64,000 bases of DNA. Origin: Bacteroidota bacterium. GTDB taxonomy: Bacteria > Bacteroidota > Ignavibacteria > Tepidaquicellales > Tepidaquicellaceae. This document shows, in pieces, positions 27,410-36,307 of this stretch (within the stretch, counting starts at the first letter, position 1; every line of letters starts with the position of its first letter). The translations under genes were made by a program, and so were the position numbers. Location of the stretch: NCBI GenBank assembly GCA_018266895.1, contig JAFDZQ010000043.1, positions 1 to 64,000 of the forward strand. The letters are read 5' to 3'. Below the pieces are notes generated by a model. That model made no database searches. It had not been told where the DNA came from and saw only the letters and a list, made by a program, of their open reading frames with translations.

Positions 27410-28546
27410 TTGCCGGATAAAATAAAAAATATTTTCATTGTCTCCGGCGAAGCATCAGGAGATATGCATGCTTCTTCACTTATAAAAGAGCTGAAAAAAC
27501 TCAATGCAAATATTGCCTTTGAAGGCATCGGAGGACCCGAATCGGAAAAAGCCGGAACTGAACTTTTATACGGCATCAAAGATGTAAACTTCATCGGATT
27601 TTCTTCTGTAATTTTAAACATAAAGAAAATTAAATCGATTCTCCGTGAATGCGAGGAAAAGATCAGATCCGTAATGCCTGATGCCGTAATTCTTGTCGAT
27701 TATCCTGGATTCAATTTAAAACTCATTTCTAACATAAGAAAATTCTACGACGGAAAAATTATTTATTACATTTCTCCGCAGCTCTGGGCGTGGCATAAAA
27801 ACAGGGTAAAGATCATTAAAAAATATGTAGATCTGATGATTGTGGTTTTTCCTTTTGAAGTCGACTTTTATGACCGTGAAGGCGTGAAAGCTGAGTTCGT
27901 CGGGCATCCTCTTGTAAAAAAAATTGATGATTTTTTAAAAAGAAACAGGAAAACCGATTCTGATAAAATCAGAATCAGCATTCTTCCTGGCAGCAGAAAA
28001 GATGAAATTGACAGAATGCTTCCTGTACTTCTTGAAACCGGGAATAAATTTCTCGAAGAATTTGACTGTGAAATTAACATACTCTGCTCACCGAATTTTA
28101 AAGAATCCTATTACAGGGGATTGCTGAAGGATTATAGTTTTAATCTGATTTATGACAGAAATAATTCTGAAATGAATTACAAGACAATCCTTAATTCCGA
28201 TCTTGTGATCACAAAATCCGGCACTTCTACCATTGAATGCGCGCTTATCGGAACTCCTTTCTGTGTAGTTTACAAAACAGGCAAGATTAATTACTCGATA
28301 GGAAAAAGACTCATCAGAATAGACAATATTGCAATGGTCAATATTTTGTCAGGAAAGAAAATCGTAAAGGAATTCCTGCAGGAAGAAGTAAATCCCGGAA
28401 ATTTGTTTAAGGAAGGAAAAGATATTTTAACACGGAAAGAATACCGTGAGAATATGATCAGTGATTTCAGAAATCTCCGCAGGATACTTACTGAAAAAGA
28501 TGCTTCTGCTAACGCTGCTAAGTTAATTTCAAACTTATTGGACTGA
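27410..28546 (+). CDS. lpxB: Lipid-A-disaccharide synthase
   Basis: GT19 glycosyltransferase that condenses UDP-2,3-diacylglucosamine with lipid X to form the lipid A disaccharide at the inner membrane. It has 378 residues, normal length. Motifs: VSGEASGDMHA at the start, FEGIGGPESEKAG, YYISPQLWAWHKNRVK, EFVGHPLV, LPGSRKDEI and TKSGTSTIECAL. The start is TTG at 27410; the ATG at 27400 is out of frame and stops at once. It begins a tight rightward string with an acyltransferase and lpxK. Confidence 0.94.
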   Translation: MPDKIKNIFIVSGEASGDMHASSLIKELKKLNANIAFEGIGGPESEKAGTELLYGIKDVNFIGFSSVILNIKKIKSILRECEEKIRSVMPDAVILVDYPGFNLKLISNIRKFYDGKIIYYISPQLWAWHKNRVKIIKKYVDLMIVVFPFEVDFYDREGVKAEFVGHPLVKKIDDFLKRNRKTDSDKIRISILPGSRKDEIDRMLPVLLETGNKFLEEFDCEINILCSPNFKESYYRGLLKDYSFNLIYDRNNSEMNYKTILNSDLVITKSGTSTIECALIGTPFCVVYKTGKINYSIGKRLIRIDNIAMVNILSGKKIVKEFLQEEVNPGNLFKEGKDILTRKEYRENMISDFRNLRRILTEKDASANAAKLISNLLD

Positions 28547-28553
28547 ATCCGTA

Positions 28554-29150
28554 TTGAAAAAATTTCTCAACTTTGCCGGACTTAAATTTCTGCCGATAAT
28601 AATAAATCTTTATATGAGATCATTAAGGATAAAAACTTTCAACGCTCCTGATGAAGATAAAAAAGCAGTTTATATTTTCTGGCATTCCGCAATGCTTGCC
28701 GGCTGGTGGATTTTAAGGAATAGAAACCCGTCGGCTATGGTTTCACAAAGCAGGGACGGAGAAATTCTGAGCAACATTCTGAAGAGATGGGGATATGAAG
28801 TGATAAGGGGATCAAGTTCAAAGGGAAATAAAGAAGCTTTGTATAAAATCATTGATTCAGCAAAACAAAACAGATCAATAGTCATAACTCCAGACGGACC
28901 CCGCGGTCCGGCAAACGTAATAAAAAACGGAGCGCTGATAGTTTCCAAAGAAGCAGGCATTCCGGTAATACCCGTTAAGATCATTTACAGGAATAAATAT
29001 GTGCTTTCAGGAAGCTGGGATAAGTTTGAAATACCTTTACCTTTTTCAATATGTGAAATCACTTTCGGAAACGAGCATTATTACAAGGTTTTTCTGAATG
29101 AACCGGAACTTGCGGCTTTTAAAAATGTACTTAATGCGGAAATGTCATAA
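28554..29150 (+). CDS. DUF374-type lysophospholipid acyltransferase-like protein
   Basis: It has 198 residues with FWHSAMLAGWW, SQSRDGEIL, RGSSSKGNKEAL and ITPDGPRGPANVIKNGAL, the conserved blocks of the DUF374 branch of the LPLAT superfamily. The HxxxxD signature is replaced by the His/Asp pattern of this branch. It probably acts on lipid A precursors, judging from its place between lpxB and lpxK, 7 nt after the former and 8 nt before the latter. The start is TTG. The precise acyl transfer is not known. Confidence 0.83.
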   Translation: MKKFLNFAGLKFLPIIINLYMRSLRIKTFNAPDEDKKAVYIFWHSAMLAGWWILRNRNPSAMVSQSRDGEILSNILKRWGYEVIRGSSSKGNKEALYKIIDSAKQNRSIVITPDGPRGPANVIKNGALIVSKEAGIPVIPVKIIYRNKYVLSGSWDKFEIPLPFSICEITFGNEHYYKVFLNEPELAAFKNVLNAEMS

Positions 29151-29158
29151 AAAATTTA

Positions 29159-30214
29159 TTGAAGAAATTGATTTTTATCAGAATAATATTGCTTCCGTTA
29201 ACTCTGTTGTATTCATTCATTATTTTTTTGAGAAATGTATTCTATGATCTCAGTTTATTTAAGTCATATAAAATTTCTGTTCCGGTAATTTCAGTCGGCA
29301 ATATTTCTACAGGAGGGACAGGCAAAACACCCATGACTGTCTTTATTGCCGGGCATTACCTTTCTAACGGACTGAAAGTCGGGATCGTTTCTAGAGGATA
29401 CAAAAGAAAATCAAAAGACCTGTTAATTGTATGTGACGGTGTCTCCGTAAATCAGGATATTACATTATCAGGAGATGAACCGGTGATGATTTCGAATTCT
29501 TTGCTCAGCGGACATAAAAATAATTTTTTCGCAGTTGCCGGATCTGACAGAGTGAAGGCATCGGAATTTCTTATCAGTAAATTTCATCCGGATGTCATAA
29601 TACTTGATGACGGTTTTCAGCACAGAAGAATAGAAAGAGATATTGATGTTGTGCTTGTTGACGCACAGGACTTCAAAAGCAATGTTTACAGGAATTTATT
29701 TACGATTCCTTCAGGTAATCTGAGAGAGAGTATTACGAATTTAAAAAGAGCCGGCATTGTAATTCAAAACAATAAATCGGATGATTATGATATTATTCCG
29801 TTTATTTCCGGATATGCTTCTGAAATTATTTCCATGAGATACAATTCGGAATATATTATGGATTCTAAAAACAGTATTTTAGATAAAGAAAACTTAAAGG
29901 GAATTAATGCCTTTGTGTTCTCCGGACTCGCTGATAACTTTTCATTCGTAAAGCAGATACAGAGTTTGGGATTAACTTCCACAGGTCACAGATTTTTCCC
30001 TGATCATCATGATTATACTGATAAAGATATTGAATCATTGGAAAAGGTTTACAGAAAAGGACTGATATACATTACGACAGAAAAAGATTTTGTTAAGATT
30101 AAAAAGTTTAAGAAGTTTGTCTCTCAATACCCTGTTTATTTTTTAAAAATCGGAATACAGCTCAATGACAGCAAAAATATATTAATTAAAATGCTTGACG
30201 AAGCAGTAAAATGA
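29159..30214 (+). CDS. lpxK: Tetraacyldisaccharide 4'-kinase
   Basis: Phosphorylates the 4' position of the lipid A disaccharide at the cytoplasmic face of the inner membrane. It has 351 residues. N-terminal membrane helix (about 5-25), then VISVGNISTGGTGKTP (Walker A at about 53-60), SRGYKRK, SGDEP, and the Walker B-like ILDDGFQHRR. The start is TTG. The stop overlaps the ATG of the next gene (ATGA), pointing to translational coupling. Confidence 0.94.
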   Translation: MKKLIFIRIILLPLTLLYSFIIFLRNVFYDLSLFKSYKISVPVISVGNISTGGTGKTPMTVFIAGHYLSNGLKVGIVSRGYKRKSKDLLIVCDGVSVNQDITLSGDEPVMISNSLLSGHKNNFFAVAGSDRVKASEFLISKFHPDVIILDDGFQHRRIERDIDVVLVDAQDFKSNVYRNLFTIPSGNLRESITNLKRAGIVIQNNKSDDYDIIPFISGYASEIISMRYNSEYIMDSKNSILDKENLKGINAFVFSGLADNFSFVKQIQSLGLTSTGHRFFPDHHDYTDKDIESLEKVYRKGLIYITTEKDFVKIKKFKKFVSQYPVYFLKIGIQLNDSKNILIKMLDEAVK

Positions 30215-30906
30215 AAATAGGTTTATCGAAAACAGAATCCAAATTTGCCCGATACACTGAATGGCTTGATAAGTTCAATGTAAATTATGAAATACTTGAT
30301 TACGAAAATCATGAAACTGATTTACAGAAACTTGGCGACTGTTCGGGATTAATACTCTCCGGCGGTGTTGATATATATCCCGAACTCTATTGCGACTGGG
30401 ATACAAAAGAAACCAAGGGCACATATAATCCGTCCAGAGACGGTTTTGAACTTAAACTTCTTGAGAAAGCACTTGAGATGAAGATTCCCGTATTTGCAAT
30501 CTGCAGAGGTCTGCAGATTGTGAATGTATATTTCAGAGGCAGTCTGATATTTGATATCAGGGATACAAGAAATGTAGATCATACTAAAATTTCCTCAACA
30601 GAAGACAGAATACATAAAGTCAGAATTTTCAGAGATACTTTACTCGGTAAAATCACCGGAACGGAAGAAGCTGAAGTTACAAGTTCACATCATCAGTCAG
30701 TGGACAGATTGGGTGAAGGTCTTATGATTAATGCAAAATCTGATGACGGAATTGTCGAAGGGATTGAATTTGCTGATAAAACCGGTAAGCCGTTTTTGAT
30801 TGGACTTCAATGGCATCCGGAGAGATTTCTGAATCCGGAAGAACCCGCCTCAGGTAATATTCTGAAATATTTTATTAATGAATGTGAAAAGAAAAACATT
30901 GGTTAA
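30211..30906 (+). CDS. Gamma-glutamyl (C26/PuuD-type) hydrolase
   Basis: Class I glutamine amidotransferase-like hydrolase, 231 residues. The catalytic Cys is in FAICRGLQIVN (about 97), with His/Glu in LQWHPERF near the C-terminus; SGGVDIYPELY and SSHHQSVD are typical of gamma-glutamyl-gamma-aminobutyrate hydrolase relatives. The physiological substrate is not evident. It is embedded in the lipid A gene string and overlaps lpxK by 4 nt, an odd partner. The next gene's ATG lies inside its last codons. Confidence 0.88.
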   Translation: MKIGLSKTESKFARYTEWLDKFNVNYEILDYENHETDLQKLGDCSGLILSGGVDIYPELYCDWDTKETKGTYNPSRDGFELKLLEKALEMKIPVFAICRGLQIVNVYFRGSLIFDIRDTRNVDHTKISSTEDRIHKVRIFRDTLLGKITGTEEAEVTSSHHQSVDRLGEGLMINAKSDDGIVEGIEFADKTGKPFLIGLQWHPERFLNPEEPASGNILKYFINECEKKNIG

Positions 30907-31681
30907 AAAAAAGAACATCGGACTCAGATCAGTTTTTTTACTGGCAGCATTGATTTTTTATTCCTGCTCCGCATCCGACAGCAGTAAAAACTCTGATATG
31001 TCATTTGAGGATATTAAAGTCCGTGTTAACGAAAGTTCAGAACGGCTTCTTTCCCTTGACGCTGAAGGAGAAATTTCAATTGATTCCCCTGAGCTCAGTA
31101 ACACGGGTTCAATCACTGTAAGCATTAACAAGCCGGACAGCATTTTTACTAAACTCGAAGGTCCTTTCGGCATTGACGTAGCTGACCTGCTCATAACAAG
31201 AAAGGATTTCATATACTATAATGTGAGAGACAATAAAGTTATAAGAGGAGTTTCTTCGCCTTCCAATCTCAGATATATTATGAAAGTCAATGTAAGTTTT
31301 GATGAGCTCATTAATGCTTTTTCCGGTAAATATACTTTCACCGATGATGATTATGAAGATGCTAAGGTTTCAACTGATGGGAATGATTATGTTGTCTCAT
31401 TAAAATCAGGAAAAGAATCAAGAATATTTCGGATTGATAAGAAAAGTTTTTTTGTAACAAAGATCGGTACATACGATGAAAAAGGAAATACAAAGATTGA
31501 AATAATTTATGAAAATTTTTATGAAAAGGACGGGATTTATTTCCCGAAAAATATTTCCATCAGCCGTCCTGCCGAAAGTCAGAATATCTGGCTTACTTAT
31601 TACAGTGAGCAATTCAATAAAAACAAGCTGACCTACAAACTTAAAATTCCCAAAAGCGCGAAAACTATTCTCTGGAAATGA
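30878..31681 (+). CDS. DUF4292 outer-membrane-type lipoprotein
   Basis: It has 267 residues. A signal sequence with a basic N-terminus and FLLAALIFYSC gives a relaxed lipobox at about residue 29. The body (SLDAEGEISIDSP, SVSINKPDSIFTKLEGPFGIDVADLLI) matches DUF4292, a LolA/LolB-like fold common in Bacteroidota; the molecular role is unproven. The assigned ATG overlaps the previous gene by 29 nt; a TTG at 30899 is an alternative start. The stop overlaps the next gene's ATG by 4 nt. Confidence 0.8.
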   Translation: MNVKRKTLVKKKNIGLRSVFLLAALIFYSCSASDSSKNSDMSFEDIKVRVNESSERLLSLDAEGEISIDSPELSNTGSITVSINKPDSIFTKLEGPFGIDVADLLITRKDFIYYNVRDNKVIRGVSSPSNLRYIMKVNVSFDELINAFSGKYTFTDDDYEDAKVSTDGNDYVVSLKSGKESRIFRIDKKSFFVTKIGTYDEKGNTKIEIIYENFYEKDGIYFPKNISISRPAESQNIWLTYYSEQFNKNKLTYKLKIPKSAKTILWK

Positions 31682-32340
31682 TATTAGACGGAAATGGATA
31701 TAATGTTTCGGTAATAATTACAGTTTTTAACAGCAGAAAATATTTCAGAAGAGCAGTTGATTCTGTCTTAAATCAAAACTGCAGGGATTATGAAGTCATT
31801 ATTGTAGATGACGGAAGCACTGACGGAATTGAATCGGAGATTTTTCCGCTTTTAAAAAACTACGGTAATTTCAAATACATACGGCATTCAAACAGGAAAC
31901 ATCCATTGTCATTGAATACGGGCATTTGCTGTTCATCCGGAAAGTATATCACGTTTTTAGATTCAGACGATGAATACCTTCCGGGTCATCTTGAACAGAG
32001 AATTTCTTATTTCGAACAGAATCCCGAAACAGATCTTATACACTCTCCTGCTTTGCTTATAGGCGGCGAAGAGGATTTTTATGTTCCGGATGCAGACAAT
32101 ATTACAAAAACAATTCATCTGAATGACTGCATTATAGGCGGTACGATATTCGCTAAACGGAAAGTGTTTGAATATCTTGAAGGATTCAGGAATATTTATT
32201 CCCATGATTATGATTTTCTTAAAAGAGCTGAGCAGAGCGGCAAATTCGTTATATCGAAATTTGATTCACGGACTTACAGGTATTACAGAAACAATGCTGA
32301 AAGTGTCATAAGTAAAATGAAAAGAGAAAAGCATGACTAA
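31678..32340 (+). CDS. Family 2 glycosyltransferase
   Basis: GT-A-fold glycosyltransferase, 220 residues. SVIITVFNSRKYFRRAVDSVLNQ, EVIIVDDGSTDG and FLDSDDEYLPGHLE (the DxD-type metal site) define GT2. It has no transmembrane helix, so it is probably a peripheral enzyme of cell-envelope sugar synthesis. It overlaps the lipoprotein gene by 4 nt and ribD by 8 nt. The sugar donor cannot be told. Confidence 0.87.
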   Translation: MILDGNGYNVSVIITVFNSRKYFRRAVDSVLNQNCRDYEVIIVDDGSTDGIESEIFPLLKNYGNFKYIRHSNRKHPLSLNTGICCSSGKYITFLDSDDEYLPGHLEQRISYFEQNPETDLIHSPALLIGGEEDFYVPDADNITKTIHLNDCIIGGTIFAKRKVFEYLEGFRNIYSHDYDFLKRAEQSGKFVISKFDSRTYRYYRNNAESVISKMKREKHD

Positions 32341-33460
32341 GGATGAAAATATCATGCATAAGTGCATTCAGCTATCTTTAAAAGGAAAGGGCAATGTATC
32401 GCCTAATCCTCTGGTTGGCTGCATTATCGTTAAAGACGGAAAGATCATCGGAAAAGGTTTTCATAAGAAATTCGGAGAAGAACACGCTGAAGCAAATGCA
32501 GTAGCCGACGCTAAGAATAATGGTTTTGATTTGACCGGTTCAGATGTCTATGTCAATCTCGAACCCTGTTCGCATACAGGAAAAACGCTGCCTTGTTCCG
32601 ATCTGCTGATCAGGGAAAAAGTAAGAAAAGTTTATGTCGGAATGAAAGATCCTTTTGAGAAAGTAAACGGAAGAGGAATAAAAAAACTCAGAAATGCAGG
32701 GATTGATGTTGAAACAGGAATTCTTGAAACCGAATGCAGAGATCTGAATAAGTTCTTCATTAAATTCGTAAAAGAACACCTGCCGTATGTTACATTAAAG
32801 ATAGCGCAGAGCATTGACGGCAAGATAGCTTTGAATAATTATAAGTCGCAGTGGATAACCGGAAAAGAATCCAGGATATTTGTACATCAGCTGAGAAGCG
32901 AATACGATGTTGTGCTTATAGGGAAAAATACTGCTAAGTACGACAATCCTTCACTTACAGTAAGGGAAGTTCACGGAAGGACTCCGTACAGGATCGTAAT
33001 TGACCGCGATTCTACTTTACCGGAAAATCTGAAACTCTTCACAGATTCCGACAAAGAAAAAACTTTCGTCATAACCGGCACATCAAAGAAAGCAGTCACT
33101 GAGATCTATTCAAGGAATATCATAAAAGTAAAAGAAAAAGATCAGAAGCTGGTTATCAGGGACATTCTGAAAAAGCTTTATGCAATGAACGTATCGAGCG
33201 TGCTTGTTGAAGGAGGAGCGAATCTTTATTCGCAGTTTGTTAAGTCAGATTTATTTGATGATATGTACGTATTCATTGCACCGAAGATAATCGGAAAGGG
33301 AATTTCCTGTTTCAGTGATTATGAAATAACTAAATTGAACAATGCTAAAAACTTAAAATATATTTATTCAAAATCATTCAATAAAGATCTGTTAATTTAT
33401 TACAAAAATGTTCACAGGAATCGTACAGGATCTGGGAAAGATCATAAGCAGGAAAGTTAA
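32333..33460 (+). CDS. ribD: Bifunctional riboflavin deaminase/reductase RibD
   Basis: Carries out the second and third steps of riboflavin synthesis. It has 375 residues. N-terminal deaminase domain with zinc site HAEANAV and PCSHTGKTLPCSDLL; C-terminal reductase domain (from about 148) with TLKIAQSIDGKIAL and LVEGGANLYSQF. The last 53 nt overlap ribE in another frame, an unusually long overlap that should couple their translation. No FMN riboswitch is visible upstream. Confidence 0.94.
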   Translation: MTKDENIMHKCIQLSLKGKGNVSPNPLVGCIIVKDGKIIGKGFHKKFGEEHAEANAVADAKNNGFDLTGSDVYVNLEPCSHTGKTLPCSDLLIREKVRKVYVGMKDPFEKVNGRGIKKLRNAGIDVETGILETECRDLNKFFIKFVKEHLPYVTLKIAQSIDGKIALNNYKSQWITGKESRIFVHQLRSEYDVVLIGKNTAKYDNPSLTVREVHGRTPYRIVIDRDSTLPENLKLFTDSDKEKTFVITGTSKKAVTEIYSRNIIKVKEKDQKLVIRDILKKLYAMNVSSVLVEGGANLYSQFVKSDLFDDMYVFIAPKIIGKGISCFSDYEITKLNNAKNLKYIYSKSFNKDLLIYYKNVHRNRTGSGKDHKQES

Positions 33461-34016
33461 GGGAGACAGCATAAAATTCACCGTAAGTCCGACTATAAAC
33501 GGATATCTGAAAGATGTTAAGGCAGGTGAAAGCATTTCGGTAAACGGCGCTTGTATGACGGCTGAGACTGTTCATAAAAACCGTTTTGAGTTTACAACTA
33601 TCAATGAATCCCTTTCTAAAACAAATCTCAGTCTTCTTTCGGAAAATGACTTCATTAATCTTGAGAAGGCAATGAAGATGGATTCAAAATTAGACGGTCA
33701 TATAGTTCAGGGTCATGTTGATACTACGGGAATTGTTAAAAAGATTATCAAGCTTAAAGACAGTTATGAATTTTTCATAGAATTTACGTCCCGTTTCAGG
33801 AACAACATTATCTATGTCGGATCAATAGCGGTAAACGGTGTCAGTCTTACAATAGCTGATATTGTGAAGGAAACTAAAAGAAGCATTCTGATAAAAGTCG
33901 CCATTATTCCTCATACAATGGAAGTAACTAATTTCCGGTACTTGAAAGCCGGCGATAAAGTTAACATTGAATTTGACTTAATGGGAAAGTACGTACAGAG
34001 AATATTAAAAAAATAA
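33408..34016 (+). CDS. ribE: Riboflavin synthase alpha chain
   Basis: Dismutates 6,7-dimethyl-8-ribityllumazine to riboflavin. It has 202 residues in two lumazine-binding repeats; MFTGIVQDLGKI and SVNGACMTA mark the first, and GHIVQGHVDTTG and SIAVNGVSLTIA the second. It starts inside the end of ribD. The other riboflavin genes (ribBA, ribH) are not in the window. Confidence 0.94.
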   Translation: MFTGIVQDLGKIISRKVKGDSIKFTVSPTINGYLKDVKAGESISVNGACMTAETVHKNRFEFTTINESLSKTNLSLLSENDFINLEKAMKMDSKLDGHIVQGHVDTTGIVKKIIKLKDSYEFFIEFTSRFRNNIIYVGSIAVNGVSLTIADIVKETKRSILIKVAIIPHTMEVTNFRYLKAGDKVNIEFDLMGKYVQRILKK

Positions 34017-34089
34017 TCTTCACCGCTTTCAATTTTTCTTTAAACCTTGTGATAGCATCTGCAGAATCACAGAAAACAAAAATTTTAAA

Positions 34090-34371
34090 ATGGCATTCGA
34101 ATCGGATAAAACAATGTTTGAAATTTACAGAGAGAAAGATTTCAATAAAAAATTCAAAGTTGTTTACTATACGGAATTAACCGAACACAATAAAGAGTTT
34201 GAAATTAACGCTGCTCTTAACGGTGAAACGGTCTTCAGCGGATTTTTAAAAGATCTCAGGAAAGAAGACGGTAAAGCGGTTATCAGAATTCTTTTGAAGG
34301 ATATGAACTCTTCCGAAAGAGCTCTTAGCAGAGATGAAATAAAAAATAAACTTGATGAATATTTAGCTTAA
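34090..34371 (+). CDS. Small protein of unknown function
   Basis: No family recognised. It has 93 residues, rich in charged residues, with an alternating pattern suggesting a small beta sheet (about 8-55) and a C-terminal helix SRDEIKNKLDEYLA. No signal or membrane segment. It lies 73 nt after ribE and its 3' end overlaps the convergent heptosyltransferase gene by 9 nt, which supports a real but compact gene. No clear ribosome site. Confidence 0.6.
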   Translation: MAFESDKTMFEIYREKDFNKKFKVVYYTELTEHNKEFEINAALNGETVFSGFLKDLRKEDGKAVIRILLKDMNSSERALSRDEIKNKLDEYLA

Positions 34372-35385
34372 CAGTCTAATTACTGATTCTGCTATATCTT
34401 TCTCTTTAATTTTCTTCATACAATCAAATGTTCCTACCGGACATTTATTTCCACCGTGTATACTGCATGGACGGCAGCTTAATCCGTCAGTCTCTATGAT
34501 AATATCATTTTTCCCGTAAGGATAAAATCCGAAAGCAGGGACAGTAGCCCCGAACAGGGCAATCACATCCGTATTCATGGAATTTGCAATATGAAGCGGG
34601 GCAGAGTCATTTGATACTAAAAGCCCTGCTCTGTTTATCAGTTCTGCTGATTCTAATATCGTCAGGTTTCCCGTAACACTTATAATGTTTCTGTTGCCTG
34701 AATTGTTTACTATGAAGTCAGAAATTTTTTTGTCATTCTTACTCCCTGTTAAGAATATTTTCACTCCGGTCTTTTCCAGCAGATTGCACAAATTTACAAA
34801 TTTTTCTTCAGGAAATCTTTTGGTAAACCAGACTGATCCGGGGGCGATGACAATAAATGTTTCATTGTTCTTTATCCTGTGCTCATAGAAGAGCGAATCA
34901 ATTTTTCTTTTATCTTCCGGAGAAATAAATATTTCCGGCCTGATAATTCCGTTTTCCTTAATGCCTGCCGGCTCGAGAAGTTTCAGGTTTCTCCTGATTT
35001 CATGCAAACTGTTATCATATCTGATCCTGATATCGTACAAAAAACCAAACGACGAAGTATCGAAGGATATGGTTTTCACGGCGTTTGAAAGATAACTTAT
35101 AAACGAACTCCTGAAAGATCTGTGAGGTGAAATTATCAGATCATATTTCTTTTTTCTTAATTTGGCAACAAGATCAGTAAATCCTTTTATTCCGGAATTC
35201 CTTTTGTCATAAGTAATGATTTCATTTACATAAATATTATTTTTCAGTAATTCTGATGTCTCAGGAATGCACAGCACATCTGTTTCAGATTTTAAATGAC
35301 TGTTGATCTGCTGAATAACGGGCAGGGTAAGGATCATATCTCCGAGAAAAGCAGTCTGAATGATTAATGTTTTTTCAGGATTCAT
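34363..35385 (-). CDS. GT9 family heptosyltransferase
   Basis: ADP-heptose:LPS heptosyltransferase family (WaaF-like), 340 residues, for the lipopolysaccharide core. N-terminus LIIQTAFLGDMILTLPV and the acceptor/donor region IAPGSVWFTKRFPEEKF, SNDSAPLHIANSM and ALFGATVPAFGFYPYG are typical. A Cys-containing segment CRPCSIHGGNKCP near the end is common in GT9. The start overlaps the preceding acyltransferase gene by 11 nt. The exact sugar added cannot be assigned. Confidence 0.88.
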   Translation of the reverse strand: MNPEKTLIIQTAFLGDMILTLPVIQQINSHLKSETDVLCIPETSELLKNNIYVNEIITYDKRNSGIKGFTDLVAKLRKKKYDLIISPHRSFRSSFISYLSNAVKTISFDTSSFGFLYDIRIRYDNSLHEIRRNLKLLEPAGIKENGIIRPEIFISPEDKRKIDSLFYEHRIKNNETFIVIAPGSVWFTKRFPEEKFVNLCNLLEKTGVKIFLTGSKNDKKISDFIVNNSGNRNIISVTGNLTILESAELINRAGLLVSNDSAPLHIANSMNTDVIALFGATVPAFGFYPYGKNDIIIETDGLSCRPCSIHGGNKCPVGTFDCMKKIKEKDIAESVIRLLS

Positions 35386-36264
35386 TTTTTCTGATATGTT
35401 TAAATCTTTTATGAAGCCACAGCCACTGACCGGGATTCTTTCTGATTATATCCTCAAAATTACTCTGTATCCTTTGTGTAAGATCTTTCACATTCTTTTC
35501 GTTATACCCGGTTATATCATCATAGTCTATTTTTTTTAATGTGATTTTATAACTGTAATCAGCATTTCGTTTAGCTGATCCCATTACAAGAGCAGGTCTT
35601 TTTTTCAATGCAATTTTTGCCGGTCCGGAGAATGTAGCGGTGAGCTGATTGAAAAACCTTACATAAACGGAGTTATCCGGATTTGCCGACTGATCGATAA
35701 GAAAACAGATGATTTCCTTCAGCTCTATCTTTTCGTAAACCGTCCTTAAAGAAAAACCGGTCTGTATTATTTCATTACCGCTTAACTCCCTGTAACTGTT
35801 TATCTTCGTGTTTAAATTCTTGTTCGCCTGCTGCTTTGCAATGATTTTAAGACTTCTGCTGAATACGATCGAATATGCGAATGCGGTTAATTCCCAGTTT
35901 GCTATGTGACCGCTCAGAAAAAATACACTCCTTCCCTCTTTAAAACAGTTCTCGGCAACTTCAGGATTTTCAAATTCCACAAATTTATTTATCAGCTGCT
36001 TGTCAAGTTTCGGGAAATACAAAAACTCAAGCATATCAATTCCGAGATTAATATAGCATTCTTTTAAAATATTATGTTTATCCGCAGTGTTTATTTCCGG
36101 AAAGCATATGGTAAGATTATCAGATGCAACTTTCTTTCTTATAGGAAGAAGATAAAAAAAAACAGTCCTGTCAGTTTCCCGAGTCTTTGTACTGTTTTCA
36201 GTGGAAGTAACCTGATAAAAAATCCGGCAGTTTCAAAAAATATTAGACTTAATCTGTCTGTCAA
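35375..36264 (-). CDS. LpxL/HtrB-like acyltransferase, frameshifted at A9 tract
   Basis: Lipid A late acyltransferase family. From ATG 36034 one reads 219 residues with GHIANWELTAFAY (HxxxxE-type site), DQSANPDNSVYVRFF and FSGPAKIALKKRPA, but the family N-terminus is missing. The same frame extends upstream without a start as FYLLPIRKKVASDNLTICFPEI, a textbook LpxL segment. The start is in another frame: TTG at 36264 gives SLIFFETAGFFIRLLPLKTVQRLGKLTGLFF before stopping. The frames meet at nine T on the coding strand (36154-36162); a change of +1 or -2 restores about 296 residues, the family norm. Sequencing error, a recent pseudogene, phase variation or transcriptional slippage all fit. Confidence 0.82.
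36154..36162. repeat. A9 homopolymer in the LpxL-like gene
   Basis: Nine consecutive A on the plus strand (T on the coding strand), exactly where the two reading frames of the LpxL-like acyltransferase meet. Tracts of this length are prone to replication and polymerase slippage. Confidence 0.9.
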
Positions 36265-36307
36265 TAAAATTTATTTAGGTAGTTTAATTTTTCTTTTACG
36301 CGGCAGT

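Noticed and set aside
32260-32333. FMN riboswitch before ribD
   Set aside because: ribD overlaps the previous gene, leaving no leader, and no FMN element motif is seen.
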